From Comamonadaceae bacterium (GTDB taxonomy: Bacteria; Pseudomonadota; Gammaproteobacteria; Burkholderiales; Burkholderiaceae_C): DNA of 33,398 nt. The position numbers were made by a program, and so were the translations under genes. The DNA is taken from contig JAUMYU010000022.1 in assembly GCA_030528485.1 (NCBI GenBank), forward strand, positions 1 to 33,398, in the 5' to 3' direction. Positions 24,272-33,398 of this stretch are shown here, piece after piece (the first letter of the stretch is position 1; each line of letters begins with the position of its first letter). The notes beneath the pieces are model-generated. The model did no database searches. It was not told where the DNA came from and saw only the letters and a program-made list of their open reading frames with translations.

Positions 24272-25165
24272 ATGTTTTCCCCAAGCAGGCCATTGTCGTT
24301 TGGCCTGAGCCGCCAGGAGCTGGCGCTGATTGTGATCACCATGGTTTGGGGCGTCACCTTCGTGGTCGTGCATACAGCCATGCGGTATAGCGGCCCCCTC
24401 TTTTTTGTCGGGCTGCGTTTCGTCACGGCTGCGTTATTGGGGATGTTGGTGTTTCACCGCGCGATGGCGGGGTTGAATCGTCGGGAAATTGGCGCTGGCA
24501 TGGCGATTGGCGCAAGCATGTGTTTGGGTTATGGCTTGCAAACCTACGGTTTGCAAACGATCAGCAGTAGCAAGTCCGCTTTTATTACGGCACTGTATGT
24601 GCCGCTGGTGCCTTTGTTGCAATGGTTGGCGCTGCGACGTCCGCCGCACTGGATGAGTCTTGTTGGCGTGGCATTGGCTTTTGCGGGTTTGGTGCTGCTG
24701 GCGGGCCCCGACGGAAGTTTGAGCTTGCAGATGAGTCGTGGTGAATGGGCGACTCTGCTGAGCGCAGTGGCGTTGGCCGGCGAGATCATTTTGATCAGCC
24801 GTTTTGCCGGCAAGGTGGATGTGCGCCGTGTTACCGTCATTCAGCTTTTTGCGGCAGGGGCGCTGTCCTTTTTGTTCATGCCTGTGGCGGGGGAGGCGAT
24901 TCCGGCATTTTCGTGGGTCTGGCTGCTGGCTGCGTTGGGTATGGCTACGGCCAGCATCCTGATCCAGTTAACGATGAATTGGGCGCAAAAAACGGTTTCT
25001 CCCACGCGTGCCACACTGATTTATGCGGGTGAGCCGGTGTGGGGAGGTATCGCCGGACGCATTGCAGGTGAGCGCCTGCCAGGTCTGGCCATCGTTGGGG
25101 CGGCATTGATTGTGCTGGGTGTGGTCGTCAGTGAACTTAGGCCCTCATGGCGCAAGCGCATCTAA
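24272..25165 (+). CDS. EamA/DMT-family transporter
   Basis: A 297-residue membrane protein with about ten hydrophobic segments in two EamA repeats. TMVWGVTFVVVHTAMRYSGP and GYGLQTYGLQTISSSKSAFI in the first half, and TRATLIYAGEPVWGGIAG in the second, are typical of drug/metabolite exporters such as RhaT/YdcZ relatives. Substrate unknown. ATG 24272 has GGAGG 12 nt upstream; ATG 24260 and ATG 24233 are alternatives in the same frame. It is divergent from the D-threonine aldolase-like gene, which hints at a D-amino acid or hydroxyamino acid link, but this is inference. The 264 bp downstream to lon hold no convincing gene. Confidence 0.85.
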   Translation: MFSPSRPLSFGLSRQELALIVITMVWGVTFVVVHTAMRYSGPLFFVGLRFVTAALLGMLVFHRAMAGLNRREIGAGMAIGASMCLGYGLQTYGLQTISSSKSAFITALYVPLVPLLQWLALRRPPHWMSLVGVALAFAGLVLLAGPDGSLSLQMSRGEWATLLSAVALAGEIILISRFAGKVDVRRVTVIQLFAAGALSFLFMPVAGEAIPAFSWVWLLAALGMATASILIQLTMNWAQKTVSPTRATLIYAGEPVWGGIAGRIAGERLPGLAIVGAALIVLGVVVSELRPSWRKRI

Positions 25166-25321
25166 AAGTTTTGCAGCAAGCCCTTCGACAGTCGAGCAAG
25201 GCGAGGCCGTTGCTTGCGCGGTGTTCCTCCCTAAAGCCATGTCCTGCACAACAGTGGTTGTGTTTGAGAGCAGGCGGTGGTGGGGAAAGGCAGCGCCTTG
25301 CCGTGTGGTGCAGTGGGGTGC

Positions 25322-25349
25322 TTGAATTACAGGTAAAGAACTCTATCTA
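25322..25349 (+). promoter_or_regulatory. Candidate sigma-70-type promoter for lon
   Basis: TTGAAT (25322-25327) and TATCTA (25344-25349) are separated by 16 bp, about 80 bp before the lon start. The -35 overlaps CTTGAA, the heat-shock -35 core, but no CCCCAT-like -10 lies 13-15 bp downstream, so a heat-shock promoter is not supported here. Confidence 0.4.
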
Positions 25350-25429
25350 GCTCCCCTGCAATTGCCGTTGGTACCGCTGGGATCAGCGGTTAGTGATTGC
25401 TTTCTATTTGATGAAAGGCTCGTATTCGT

Positions 25430-27874
25430 ATGATTGACCATTCTCGGGATGTCGCACTTGTGGAGGGTGCGGAAACATTGCCTTTACTCCCGCTGCGTGA
25501 TGTTGTGGTCTTCCCAGGCATGGTTGTGCCGCTTTTTGTGGGGCGAGCCAAAAGCATTAAAGCGCTTGAATTGGCCATGGCTGCCGACCGGCGCATTGTC
25601 CTGGTGTCGCAAAAGTCGGCATCGCTGGAAGATCCGGGAGCGAAAGATCTGTTCGAGGTGGGGTGCACGGGCACGATTGTGCAAATGCTCAAACTCCCCG
25701 ATGGCACCGTGAAGGTGCTGGTTGAAGGGGCGGAGCGTGCGTTATTGCATGAGGTGCGGGACGCGGAGAGCCATTTTGAAGCGAAAGTTATCCTCCTGAA
25801 AGCCCAAAATAATGAAATGAATGCAGAGCAAGAGGCTTTGCGACGCGCGGTGGTGCAGCAGTTTGATGTTTATGTCAAATTAAACAAGAAAATTCCCCAA
25901 GATATTTCCGCATCCATATCTGGCATTGATGATGCAGGTCGCTTGGCGGATACGATCATGGCGCATTTGCCTGCCAAGCTGGAAGCCAAACAAGAGCTAT
26001 TGCAAACACAAGATGTCAATCAAAGATTGCAAGCGCTATTGGAGCAGCTCGATGCGGAAGTGGAGATTTTGCAAATCGACAAACGCATCCGCGGGCGCGT
26101 CAAGCGTCAAATGGAAAAGAACCAACGCGATTTTTATCTTAACGAACAAGTTAAAGCCATTCAAAAAGAACTCGGAGAAGGAGAGGATGGCGCTGATATT
26201 GAAGATTTAGAGAAAAAAATCGTTTCTGCCAAAATGAGCAAGGAAGCGCAGAAAAAGGCAGAGGCTGAACTGAAGAAGTTGCGCTTGATGTCCCCCATGT
26301 CCGCTGAAGCGTCTGTGGTGCGCAGCTACTTGGATACCTTGGTGGGATTGCCCTGGTCGAAAAAGACCAAGGTTAAGAAAAACCTGGCCGCTGCACAGGA
26401 AATTCTGGATGCCGATCATTATGGTCTGGAGAAGGTCAAAGATCGGATTCTGGAGTATTTGGCGGTACAGCAACGTATTGATAAAGTTAAATCGCCTATT
26501 TTGTGTCTGGTAGGTCCCCCGGGGGTGGGTAAAACCTCGCTGGGTCAATCCATTGCCAAGGCGACAGGGCGTAAATATGTGCGCATGGCCTTGGGAGGGG
26601 TGCGCGATGAGGCCGAGATTCGGGGGCATCGACGCACCTATATCGGCTCCATGCCGGGAAAGATTTTGCAAAACCTCAGCAAAGTGGGCACACGCAATCC
26701 ATTATTTTTGCTGGACGAAATCGACAAGCTGGGTTCGGATTTCCGGGGGGACCCATCCAGCGCCTTGCTGGAGGTGCTGGATCCGGAGCAGAATAGCCAT
26801 TTTTCCGATCATTACGCCGAGGTCGATTTCGATCTTTCCGAAGTGATGTTCGTGGCAACTTCCAATAGCATGAATATCCCTGCTGCGCTGTTGGATCGGA
26901 TGGAGGTGATTCGGCTTTCGGGTTATACGGAGGAAGAAAAACTCAATATTGCAAAGCGGTATTTGCTGCCCAAGCAGACTGGCAATAATGGGGTCAAAAA
27001 AGGCGAATTGGATGTGCATGAAGACGCCATCCTCGATATTATTCGCTATTACACACGCGAGGCTGGCGTTCGATCGCTTGAGCGTGAAATCTCCCGGATT
27101 TGCCGTAAAGCCGTGAAAGGAATCCAATTAGGACAGATGCAAGCGCCAGTGCAGGTCACGGCCGCTAATTTGAATGAGTTTTTAGGCGTGAGAAAGTTTA
27201 CTTACGGCCGCGCAGAAAAAGAAGATCAAATTGGGCAAGTTGTCGGGCTGGCATGGACGGAGGTGGGCGGTGATTTGCTCACCATCGAAGCGGTGACCAT
27301 GCCTGGCAAAGGGCAGATTACGCGGACAGGCTCGTTGGGCGACGTCATGAAGGAGTCGGTCGAAGCTGCGCGTACGGTTGTGCGTAGCCGCGCGCAGCAA
27401 TTGGGTATTGCAGCATCAGACTTTGAGCAAAAGGATGTGCATGTTCACGTGCCCGATGGCGCTACGCCCAAAGATGGGCCCAGTGCTGGGGCCGCCATGG
27501 CGACGGCGTTGGTGTCTGCGCTGACAGGTATTCCCGTGCGGGCTGATGTTGCCATGACGGGGGAAATTACCCTGCGCGGTGAAGTTACCGTGATTGGCGG
27601 CCTGAAAGAAAAACTGCTGGCCGCATTGCGCGGGGGCATTCGCACTGCGCTGATTCCGGAAGGCAATGTGAAGGACTTGCAGGAGTTGCCGGAATCGGTG
27701 CGCAACGGGCTGGAGATCATCCCCGTGAAGTGGTTTGATGAAGTGCTGGCGCATGCGTTGGTGCGCACACCAGTGCCTTTGGTGGAGGAGCCTCGGGAGG
27801 TGGATGCGCCGGTGCCAGCGTTGGCTGCGGCAGAGAAGAAAAAACGCACCAAGCGCACTGTGGTTTCGCATTAA
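25430..27874 (+). CDS. lon: ATP-dependent protease Lon
   Basis: An 814-residue LonA protease that degrades misfolded and regulatory proteins in the cytoplasm. The N domain starts LPLLPLRDVVVFPGMVVPLF; the AAA+ module has Walker A GPPGVGKT (362-369) and Walker B LFLLDEID (425-432); the protease domain has the dyad Ser685 (PKDGPSAG) and Lys728 (GGLKEK). The tail ends in a basic KKKRTKR stretch. GAAAGG precedes ATG 25430. clpX, the usual upstream neighbour in many proteobacteria, is not adjacent. Parts of the gene, for example 25860-26220, are markedly AT-richer than the rest of the window, although the protein is a normal Lon. tRNA-Gly follows 73 bp downstream. Confidence 0.97.
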   Translation: MIDHSRDVALVEGAETLPLLPLRDVVVFPGMVVPLFVGRAKSIKALELAMAADRRIVLVSQKSASLEDPGAKDLFEVGCTGTIVQMLKLPDGTVKVLVEGAERALLHEVRDAESHFEAKVILLKAQNNEMNAEQEALRRAVVQQFDVYVKLNKKIPQDISASISGIDDAGRLADTIMAHLPAKLEAKQELLQTQDVNQRLQALLEQLDAEVEILQIDKRIRGRVKRQMEKNQRDFYLNEQVKAIQKELGEGEDGADIEDLEKKIVSAKMSKEAQKKAEAELKKLRLMSPMSAEASVVRSYLDTLVGLPWSKKTKVKKNLAAAQEILDADHYGLEKVKDRILEYLAVQQRIDKVKSPILCLVGPPGVGKTSLGQSIAKATGRKYVRMALGGVRDEAEIRGHRRTYIGSMPGKILQNLSKVGTRNPLFLLDEIDKLGSDFRGDPSSALLEVLDPEQNSHFSDHYAEVDFDLSEVMFVATSNSMNIPAALLDRMEVIRLSGYTEEEKLNIAKRYLLPKQTGNNGVKKGELDVHEDAILDIIRYYTREAGVRSLEREISRICRKAVKGIQLGQMQAPVQVTAANLNEFLGVRKFTYGRAEKEDQIGQVVGLAWTEVGGDLLTIEAVTMPGKGQITRTGSLGDVMKESVEAARTVVRSRAQQLGIAASDFEQKDVHVHVPDGATPKDGPSAGAAMATALVSALTGIPVRADVAMTGEITLRGEVTVIGGLKEKLLAALRGGIRTALIPEGNVKDLQELPESVRNGLEIIPVKWFDEVLAHALVRTPVPLVEEPREVDAPVPALAAAEKKKRTKRTVVSH

Positions 27875-27947
27875 TAGCGATCAAAAGGTTTTGAGTGCTG
27901 ATTTTTGATATACAATGCGCGCTTGTTCGCTACTTCAGTAGCCGAAT

Positions 27948-28023
27948 GCGGGAATAGCTCAGTTGGTAGAGCGCAACCTTGCCAAGGTTGAGGTCGCCGG
28001 TTCGAGACCGGTTTCCCGCTCCA
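27948..28023 (+). tRNA. tRNA-Gly (anticodon GCC)
   Basis: A complete 76-nt cloverleaf. Acceptor stem GCGGGAA pairs with TTCCCGC, the D arm is AGCTCAGTTGGTAGAGC, and the anticodon stem CAACC/GGTTG holds GCC at 27981-27983. The T arm is CCGGTTCGAGACCGG, and CCA is encoded. GCC reads GGC and GGU glycine codons. A TACAAT box (27911-27916) lies 31 nt upstream and may be its -10. A trailer hairpin and then a terminator follow. Confidence 0.97.
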
Positions 28024-28058
28024 GACATTGGACTTGAGGCGTAACGCCTGAGTCTTGG

Positions 28059-28080
28059 AAGGGCCCGCAAGGGCCCTTTT
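28059..28080 (+). terminator. Terminator after tRNA-Gly
   Basis: AAGGGCCC (28059-28066) pairs with GGGCCCTT (28071-28078) around GCAA, followed by T-rich sequence (TTTTCTATT). A separate imperfect hairpin at about 28031-28054 (GACTTGAGGCG with CGCCTGAGTC) lies in the tRNA trailer. Confidence 0.85.
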
Positions 28081-28146
28081 CTATTGCCCCTCTCTTTTGC
28101 CCAATAGGCTGCCATCAGGCAGCCGTCTCCAAAAGCATTGGGCTGC

Positions 28147-29367
28147 TTAGCGCCGCATGGCCACGGCCAGCCACAGCAGGGTGAGTGCCAGCGTGCCAGC
28201 AAACAATCCGACAGGCCCCCAGTGCGTCATCAGCCAGCCGCCGGTGGCGCCGCCTGCGAACAGGCCCAGGGATTGCAAGGTGGCGTAAATGCCCATGGCG
28301 CGGCCTCTGTGGGCGGGCGGGGCTTGGCGCGATACCTGGCTGGGATGGATGGCTTCGAGCGCGTTGAAGCCACAGAAAAAGATGAACAGCAACAGCCCCA
28401 GTGCACTCAGCACTGGGGCGCCTGCGCTGAAGCCCAGCCAAGCCAGCCCCAGCCAAGCCAATTGGGCCAGCGCCATCAAGGCGATGCCAATGCCGATGGC
28501 CCATTGCGTGCGCCCGCGCCGTTCCAGCCGAAACACGGCGCCAAAAAAGACGATGGAGGCGATGACGGCTGGCAAATAAATATGCCAATGCTGCCCGCCG
28601 CCCAGGCCGCCTTGCTCCAGCATGCGCGGCACGGCGCTCCATAGCGCCATCTGAATGCCGTGGAGGGCAAAAACGCCAAAGTACAGGCGGCCTAGGCTGA
28701 TGCCCGCCACGACCAATGGCGCGGCGGGGGGCGTAGCGGCGTCAGCATCCGCAGGGGGGACAGTCTGGGTCTGGGCTTGGCCCTGCGGTTGGGGTTCTGG
28801 CGGGCGTGTGGGGGCGGCGGGCACGCACCATGCCACCAGGGCTGCGGCGACGGTGGTGAGCGCCAGGGTCAGCCAGAACAGCCCCGATAAGCCGATGCTG
28901 GCGTACAGCAGTGGCCCGAGCACCAGCGCCAGCGAAAAGGTCGCGCCCACGCTGATGCCGACCAGCGCCATGGCTTTGGTGCGCACGGCGTCGCGCGTTT
29001 GGTCGGCCAGCAAGGCGGTGACGACGGCGGAGATGGCGCCGGCGCCTTGCAATGCGCGGCCGAGCATCAGGCCCCAGACCGAATCGGCCAGCGCAGCGGT
29101 GGCGCTGCCGAGGCCGAAAATCAGCAGCCCCAGCAAGATCATGCGCTTGCGCCCGAAGCGGTCTGAGGCCATGCCAAAGGGCAGTTGCAACAGGCCCTGG
29201 GTAAGGCCGTACATGCCCATGGCCAGGCCGACCAGCGTGGCGTTGTCGCCGCCTTCGTAGTGCCTGGCGGCAAGCACAAACACGGGCAGCACCATGAAAA
29301 AGCCCAGCATGCGCAGGGCGAACAGCGAGGCCAGCAAGACGCTGGCGCGTCGCTCGCTGGGCGTCAT
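28147..29367 (-). CDS. MFS transporter (YajR-like drug/metabolite antiporter family)
   Basis: A 406-residue major facilitator with about twelve hydrophobic segments. ERRASVLLASLFALRMLGFF starts TM1; the loop 2-3 motif appears as GMASDRFGRKRMILLG; GRALQGAGAISAVV fits motif C-like antiporter sequences. A Pro/Gln-rich cytoplasmic linker of about 35 residues (PEPQPQGQAQTQTVPP) separates the halves. ATG 29367 was chosen because homologues begin MTPxERRAS; GTG 29391 in frame is an alternative, and neither has a good ribosome binding site. The substrate is unknown. It lies 215 bp downstream of serS on the same strand. Confidence 0.88.
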   Translation of the reverse strand: MTPSERRASVLLASLFALRMLGFFMVLPVFVLAARHYEGGDNATLVGLAMGMYGLTQGLLQLPFGMASDRFGRKRMILLGLLIFGLGSATAALADSVWGLMLGRALQGAGAISAVVTALLADQTRDAVRTKAMALVGISVGATFSLALVLGPLLYASIGLSGLFWLTLALTTVAAALVAWCVPAAPTRPPEPQPQGQAQTQTVPPADADAATPPAAPLVVAGISLGRLYFGVFALHGIQMALWSAVPRMLEQGGLGGGQHWHIYLPAVIASIVFFGAVFRLERRGRTQWAIGIGIALMALAQLAWLGLAWLGFSAGAPVLSALGLLLFIFFCGFNALEAIHPSQVSRQAPPAHRGRAMGIYATLQSLGLFAGGATGGWLMTHWGPVGLFAGTLALTLLWLAVAMRR

Positions 29368-29518
29368 GGGCACGGCGGTGGGGGGGATCACGATGGGAAG
29401 GGGGTGTGGTGGAGGAAGGCGGATCGGATGATCGGGCGGCGTTGTGGCGTGGCGCTACCCGTCCGCCAGGCGGGCATGGGAGCGACGGCGATCAACGTCA
29501 AAGCCAACGAACGCCAAC

Positions 29519-29579
29519 GCCCTCGCCCTCGCGAAATGCCCGCCTGCACAGCGCGATGGTGCAATGCGAGGGCGGGGGC
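29519..29579 (-). repeat. GC-rich inverted repeat downstream of serS
   Basis: GCCCTCGCCCTCGC (29519-29532) and GCGAGGGCGGGGGC (29566-29579) pair at 13 of 14 positions around 33 nt. It lies next to the serS stop codon on the minus strand. No U-tract follows, so it may be a Rho-dependent end, a stability element or chance in GC-rich sequence. Confidence 0.35.
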
Positions 29580-29582
29580 CGG

Positions 29583-31010
<1,428 letters not shown>

Positions 31011-31568
31011 CTAGGCCGGGGCGGGGTAGCTGACCTCCAGCACCAGCAGGTGCTGCACGCCCGCCGGGGTGCGCAGCGTGACTTCGTCGCCGGCGCGGGC
31101 TTTGAGCAGGGCGCGGGCCACCGGGGCGATCCAACTGATGCGCTGTTGCAGGCTGTCGGCCTCATCGACGCCGACGATGGTGATGGTGTGCTCCTGGCCC
31201 TCGTCGTCCTCATAGCGCACGGTGGCGCCGAAGAAGATTTGCTCGTTGCCGTGGTGGAGGCTGGGGTCCACCACCTGCGCGATCTCCAGCCGTTTGGTCA
31301 GAAAGCGCACGCGGCGGTCGATTTCGCGCAGGCGTTTTTTGCCGTAGAGGTAGTCGCCGTTTTCCGAGCGGTCGCCATTTTTGGCGGCCCAGTGCACGGT
31401 TTCGACGATTTGCGGGCGCTCGGTTTCCAGCAACTGCCGCAGCTCGGCCTGCAAGCGGGCGTAGCCAGCGGGGGTGAGGTAGTTTTTCACGCCCGCTGGC
31501 AGCGCGGCGGCGGGCGGCGCTTCGCCTGGGTCGGCGGGGCTGTCTTCCTTGGTGAATGCTTTGCTCAT
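31011..31568 (-). CDS. greB: Transcription elongation factor GreB
   Basis: A 185-residue Gre factor that rescues backtracked RNA polymerase by stimulating transcript cleavage. The coiled-coil tip carries the acidic pair in GDRSENGDY (65-73), and LYGKKRLREIDRRVRFLTKR is the GreB signature. The C domain starts near VVDPSLHHGNEQIFFGATV, with later ISWIAPVARALLKARAGDEV. An N-terminal extension of about 25 Pro/Ala-rich residues precedes the usual start (E. coli GreB is 158 residues). ATG 31568 is the first Met. Repeat copies G1 and G2 lie directly upstream and could hold or disturb its promoter. Confidence 0.94.
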   Translation of the reverse strand: MSKAFTKEDSPADPGEAPPAAALPAGVKNYLTPAGYARLQAELRQLLETERPQIVETVHWAAKNGDRSENGDYLYGKKRLREIDRRVRFLTKRLEIAQVVDPSLHHGNEQIFFGATVRYEDDEGQEHTITIVGVDEADSLQQRISWIAPVARALLKARAGDEVTLRTPAGVQHLLVLEVSYPAPA

Positions 31569-31607
31569 GCGGGCGATGATAGGGCGGGTTGCGGCGGCTT
31601 GCTTCCC

Positions 31608-31687
31608 TTCTAATTCAAAGTGAATAGGGTTTGATGCCTGTCATGCCGAAACAGGGTCATTTATTTTCTTTTGATTTGTAAATCAAC
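31608..31687 (-). repeat. AT-rich palindromic element, copy G1
   Basis: On the minus strand it begins TTTACAAATCAAAAGAAAAT and carries ACCCTGTTTCGGCATG. CCTG (31637-31640) and CAGG (31652-31655) close an 11-nt loop with the core. It is back to back with G2 in the opposite orientation, upstream of greB. Confidence 0.8.
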
Positions 31688-31689
31688 GA

Positions 31690-31771
31690 TTTTTTTGCAC
31701 ATCAAAGACAATAAAATCACCCTGTTTCGGCATGGTGGGTATGAGGTTTGTTTTCTTTTGTTTTGTAATCA
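31690..31771 (+). repeat. AT-rich palindromic element, copy G2
   Basis: It contains CACATCAAAGACAATAAAAT, then CACCCTGTTTCGGCATGGTG, then the right arm TTTGTTTTCTTTTGTTTTG. CACC (31718-31721) and GGTG (31734-31737) flank the core. The right end overlaps the TGA stop of the minus-strand hpnE gene. Confidence 0.8.
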
Positions 31772-33316
31772 TGTGCAGGGCGCCAAGGCAGCGATGGCCT
31801 GCTGGCCGCTGCGCACCGCGCCTTCCAGCGTGGCGGGGTAGGGGCCTTGCACGTAGTCGCCGCACAAGGCCAGGCCCTGCCAGGCCGGATGGGGCAGCGT
31901 TGGCGGCGGGCGCTGCAAACCCGTGGTGCAGGCGAAGGTGGCGCGCTTTTCCACGATGGCGGCCAGCGCCTGCCAGCGCAGCGGCCCCAGGCCGGGGGCG
32001 AGCAAGTGCGGCTGCGCCATCTCGTGCAGGGCTTGCTGGCAGATGGCGCGCTCCAGCGCGGGCTTGTCCAGCCGCAAGGTGCTGGCGACCCAGGCCACCA
32101 CGCCCGCATCGCCGCTGAGGCGCTGGCGATCGAAGATGAATTGGGCGGGCGCTTCGGCCCCGCCCAGGCTGCTGGCCAGCATGGGGCGCGCCAGCAGGGG
32201 GGCGCGTTTCGGCGCGTTCACTTGCGTTTTGGCCTGCGCCAGCGCCTGCGTGGGCAGGGGTCGGCCATCGGGGGTTTGCGCTTGCAGATAGACGGTGCCA
32301 ATGGGTTCGTGCTGCAAGGCTTGGGCGGTGCGCGCCCAGGCGAGGGCGGCTTGGGTGGCGGTGGCGTCCGTGGCGGGGGCTGCATCGTGGGCGGTCGCAT
32401 CGGCTTCCCCTCCCGTTTGAGTCAGGCTGTGCAGCAGCCGCGCGGCTTCGGGCGCGGGGGTGGCGATGATGAGGGCGTCGAATGCTTCGCCTTCGACCAG
32501 CCAGCGCGGCGCGGCCGAGGCATGGGCGGCATTGGTAGCGCGGGCCAGGTGCGTGACCCGCTCGCCCAGCCGCACCTGCGCGCCGTGGCGGCGCAACCAG
32601 TCGCAGGCCGGCTCGGCCAGCAGCGCGCCCAGCGGCACAGTGGGCAGCAGCAGATCGGCGCTGCCAGGGCCGCCGTCAAAACTCTCTTGCAGCACGCGCA
32701 AAAACACTTCGGCGCTGGCGTGCTCGATAGGGGTGTTGAGGGCGGCGGTGCACAGCGGCTCGATGAGCTGCTGCACCAGCCGCGCGGGCAGGCGCTGGCA
32801 CAACTGCGCCACGCTGGCCTGCGGCGCGCAGCGAAAGCCCGCCCGCTGCCAGGCGGCGAGGGTGCGCAGCAAGGCCCAGCGTTCGGCCAGCGGCCAGCCG
32901 CGAGCGCGGGCAATGCCGATGGCCCCGGCCACGCCCTGCCAGGCGGCGGGCCACCAGCGCGGCAAGGCGGGCAAGACCAGGCCCCGGTTGCGGGTGTCGC
33001 GCAAATCCAGCGGCAGCCGCTGCAAACAGCGGGCGGGGTCTGCGCCCACGGTGCGCATCAGGGCGAGCGAGTCGCGGTAGGCCCCGATCAGGATGTGCTG
33101 GCCGTTATCCAGCGTCAGCGCCGCGCCGGTAGGCGAGCGCACGGCCACGCTGCGCGCCCGTCCGCCGGGGGTGCGGGCGGCCTCCCATACCGTGACGGCC
33201 ATGCCGCGCTGGCAAGCGGTCACCGCAGCGGCCAGCCCGGCCCAGCCTGCGCCAATCACCGCCAGCCGCTGCGGGCGCGGCGTGGTCGGGGAAAGAGATG
33301 TGGGCATGGCGGGCAT
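31769..33316 (-). CDS. hpnE: Hydroxysqualene dehydroxylase (squalene-associated FAD-dependent desaturase)
   Basis: About 515 residues. The FAD-binding start RLAVIGAGWAGLAAAVTACQ is followed by GGRARS and LDNGQHILIGAYRDSLALMR, a strong HpnE signature; the C-terminal CGDYVQGPYPATLEGAVRSG is the FAD-contacting amine-oxidase end. HpnE reduces hydroxysqualene to squalene in the HpnC-HpnD-HpnE route to hopanoids. Two Ala/Thr/Asp-rich inserts (near residues 305-330 and 365-390) look like variable loops. Starts at ATG 33316 or ATG 33307 are equally plausible; an in-frame TTG at 33394 near the window edge is less so. Partner genes hpnC and hpnD, if present, should lie upstream, beyond the right edge. 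The stop codon overlaps repeat G2. Confidence 0.88.
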   Translation of the reverse strand: MPAMPTSLSPTTPRPQRLAVIGAGWAGLAAAVTACQRGMAVTVWEAARTPGGRARSVAVRSPTGAALTLDNGQHILIGAYRDSLALMRTVGADPARCLQRLPLDLRDTRNRGLVLPALPRWWPAAWQGVAGAIGIARARGWPLAERWALLRTLAAWQRAGFRCAPQASVAQLCQRLPARLVQQLIEPLCTAALNTPIEHASAEVFLRVLQESFDGGPGSADLLLPTVPLGALLAEPACDWLRRHGAQVRLGERVTHLARATNAAHASAAPRWLVEGEAFDALIIATPAPEAARLLHSLTQTGGEADATAHDAAPATDATATQAALAWARTAQALQHEPIGTVYLQAQTPDGRPLPTQALAQAKTQVNAPKRAPLLARPMLASSLGGAEAPAQFIFDRQRLSGDAGVVAWVASTLRLDKPALERAICQQALHEMAQPHLLAPGLGPLRWQALAAIVEKRATFACTTGLQRPPPTLPHPAWQGLALCGDYVQGPYPATLEGAVRSGQQAIAALAPCT

Positions 33317-33398
33317 GGGGGCGGGCAGATGGCGGGACCGAAGTGGCGTGGGGGCGGTGCAAAAAAAGCGCGGCGCACAAGGCACGGCGTACAAGGCA

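Noticed and set aside
22838-24288. 14-nt direct repeat TTTTCCCCAAGCAG at 22838-22851 and 24275-24288
   Set aside because: A repeated 14-mer is expected about once or twice by chance in 33 kb, and the flanks do not match.
25110-25350. Two short plus-strand frames between the EamA gene and lon
   Set aside because: No ribosome binding site, no recognisable content, overlap with the EamA 3' end, and they run into the probable lon promoter.
25321-25360. Heat-shock (sigma-32) promoter upstream of lon
   Set aside because: CTTGAA is present, but the C-rich candidate -10 lies about 25 bp away instead of 13-15 bp.

Overview
The window looks like chromosomal DNA from a high-GC betaproteobacterium, probably Burkholderiales and close to Comamonadaceae. 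The support is protein flavour (HemX/HemY pair, DUF3579, class I PHA synthase with PhbB, HpnE, ZapD, PpsR), GC-rich third positions and purine-rich Shine-Dalgarno sites. Family names come from recalled sequence signatures; no database search was possible. I see no CRISPR array, prophage or toxin/defence island. Most of the window is housekeeping and central carbon metabolism.

Layout. 1-135: 3' end of an IS5-like element. 308-2149: orphan metQ-like binding protein and ppsR (minus). 2292-3431: folA-coaD (plus), convergent with an RRM RNA-binding protein (3604-3957). 4195-6316: OmpR-type response regulator and histidine kinase (minus). 6432-8704: zapD, then rpsF-rpsR-rplI (minus), with no priB between rpsF and rpsR. 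8952-10714: hemX and a short hemY-like gene (minus). 10958-17099: malate synthase G, thiolase, LysE exporter, DUF3579 protein, a 55-residue basic protein and proC (plus). 17264-18888: lemA and an M48 peptidase (minus). 18939-19977: comF and a zinc-ligand-poor bL36 paralogue (plus). 20064-22762: phaC-phbB (minus). 22936-25165: D-threonine aldolase-like enzyme divergent from an EamA transporter. 25430-28023: lon and tRNA-Gly(GCC). 28147-33316: MFS transporter, serS, greB and hpnE (minus).

Metabolic theme. Thiolase could make acetoacetyl-CoA for PhbB and PhaC, whose operon lacks phaA, while malate synthase G uses acetyl-CoA and glyoxylate. This link is inferred from content, not from a shared operon.

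The most unusual signal is a family of about nine AT-rich elements, each about 75-90 bp, all intergenic and mostly close to stop codons. They share outer inverted repeats resembling AATTACAAATCAAAAGAAAA and, in eight copies, a central TTTYGGCA. In several copies the core is enclosed by inner arms that differ in sequence between copies yet stay complementary within each copy. Two loci carry paired copies. One copy sits between a response regulator and its kinase, and one abuts the truncated-looking hemY. I do not recognise the family; it is my main candidate for something undescribed.
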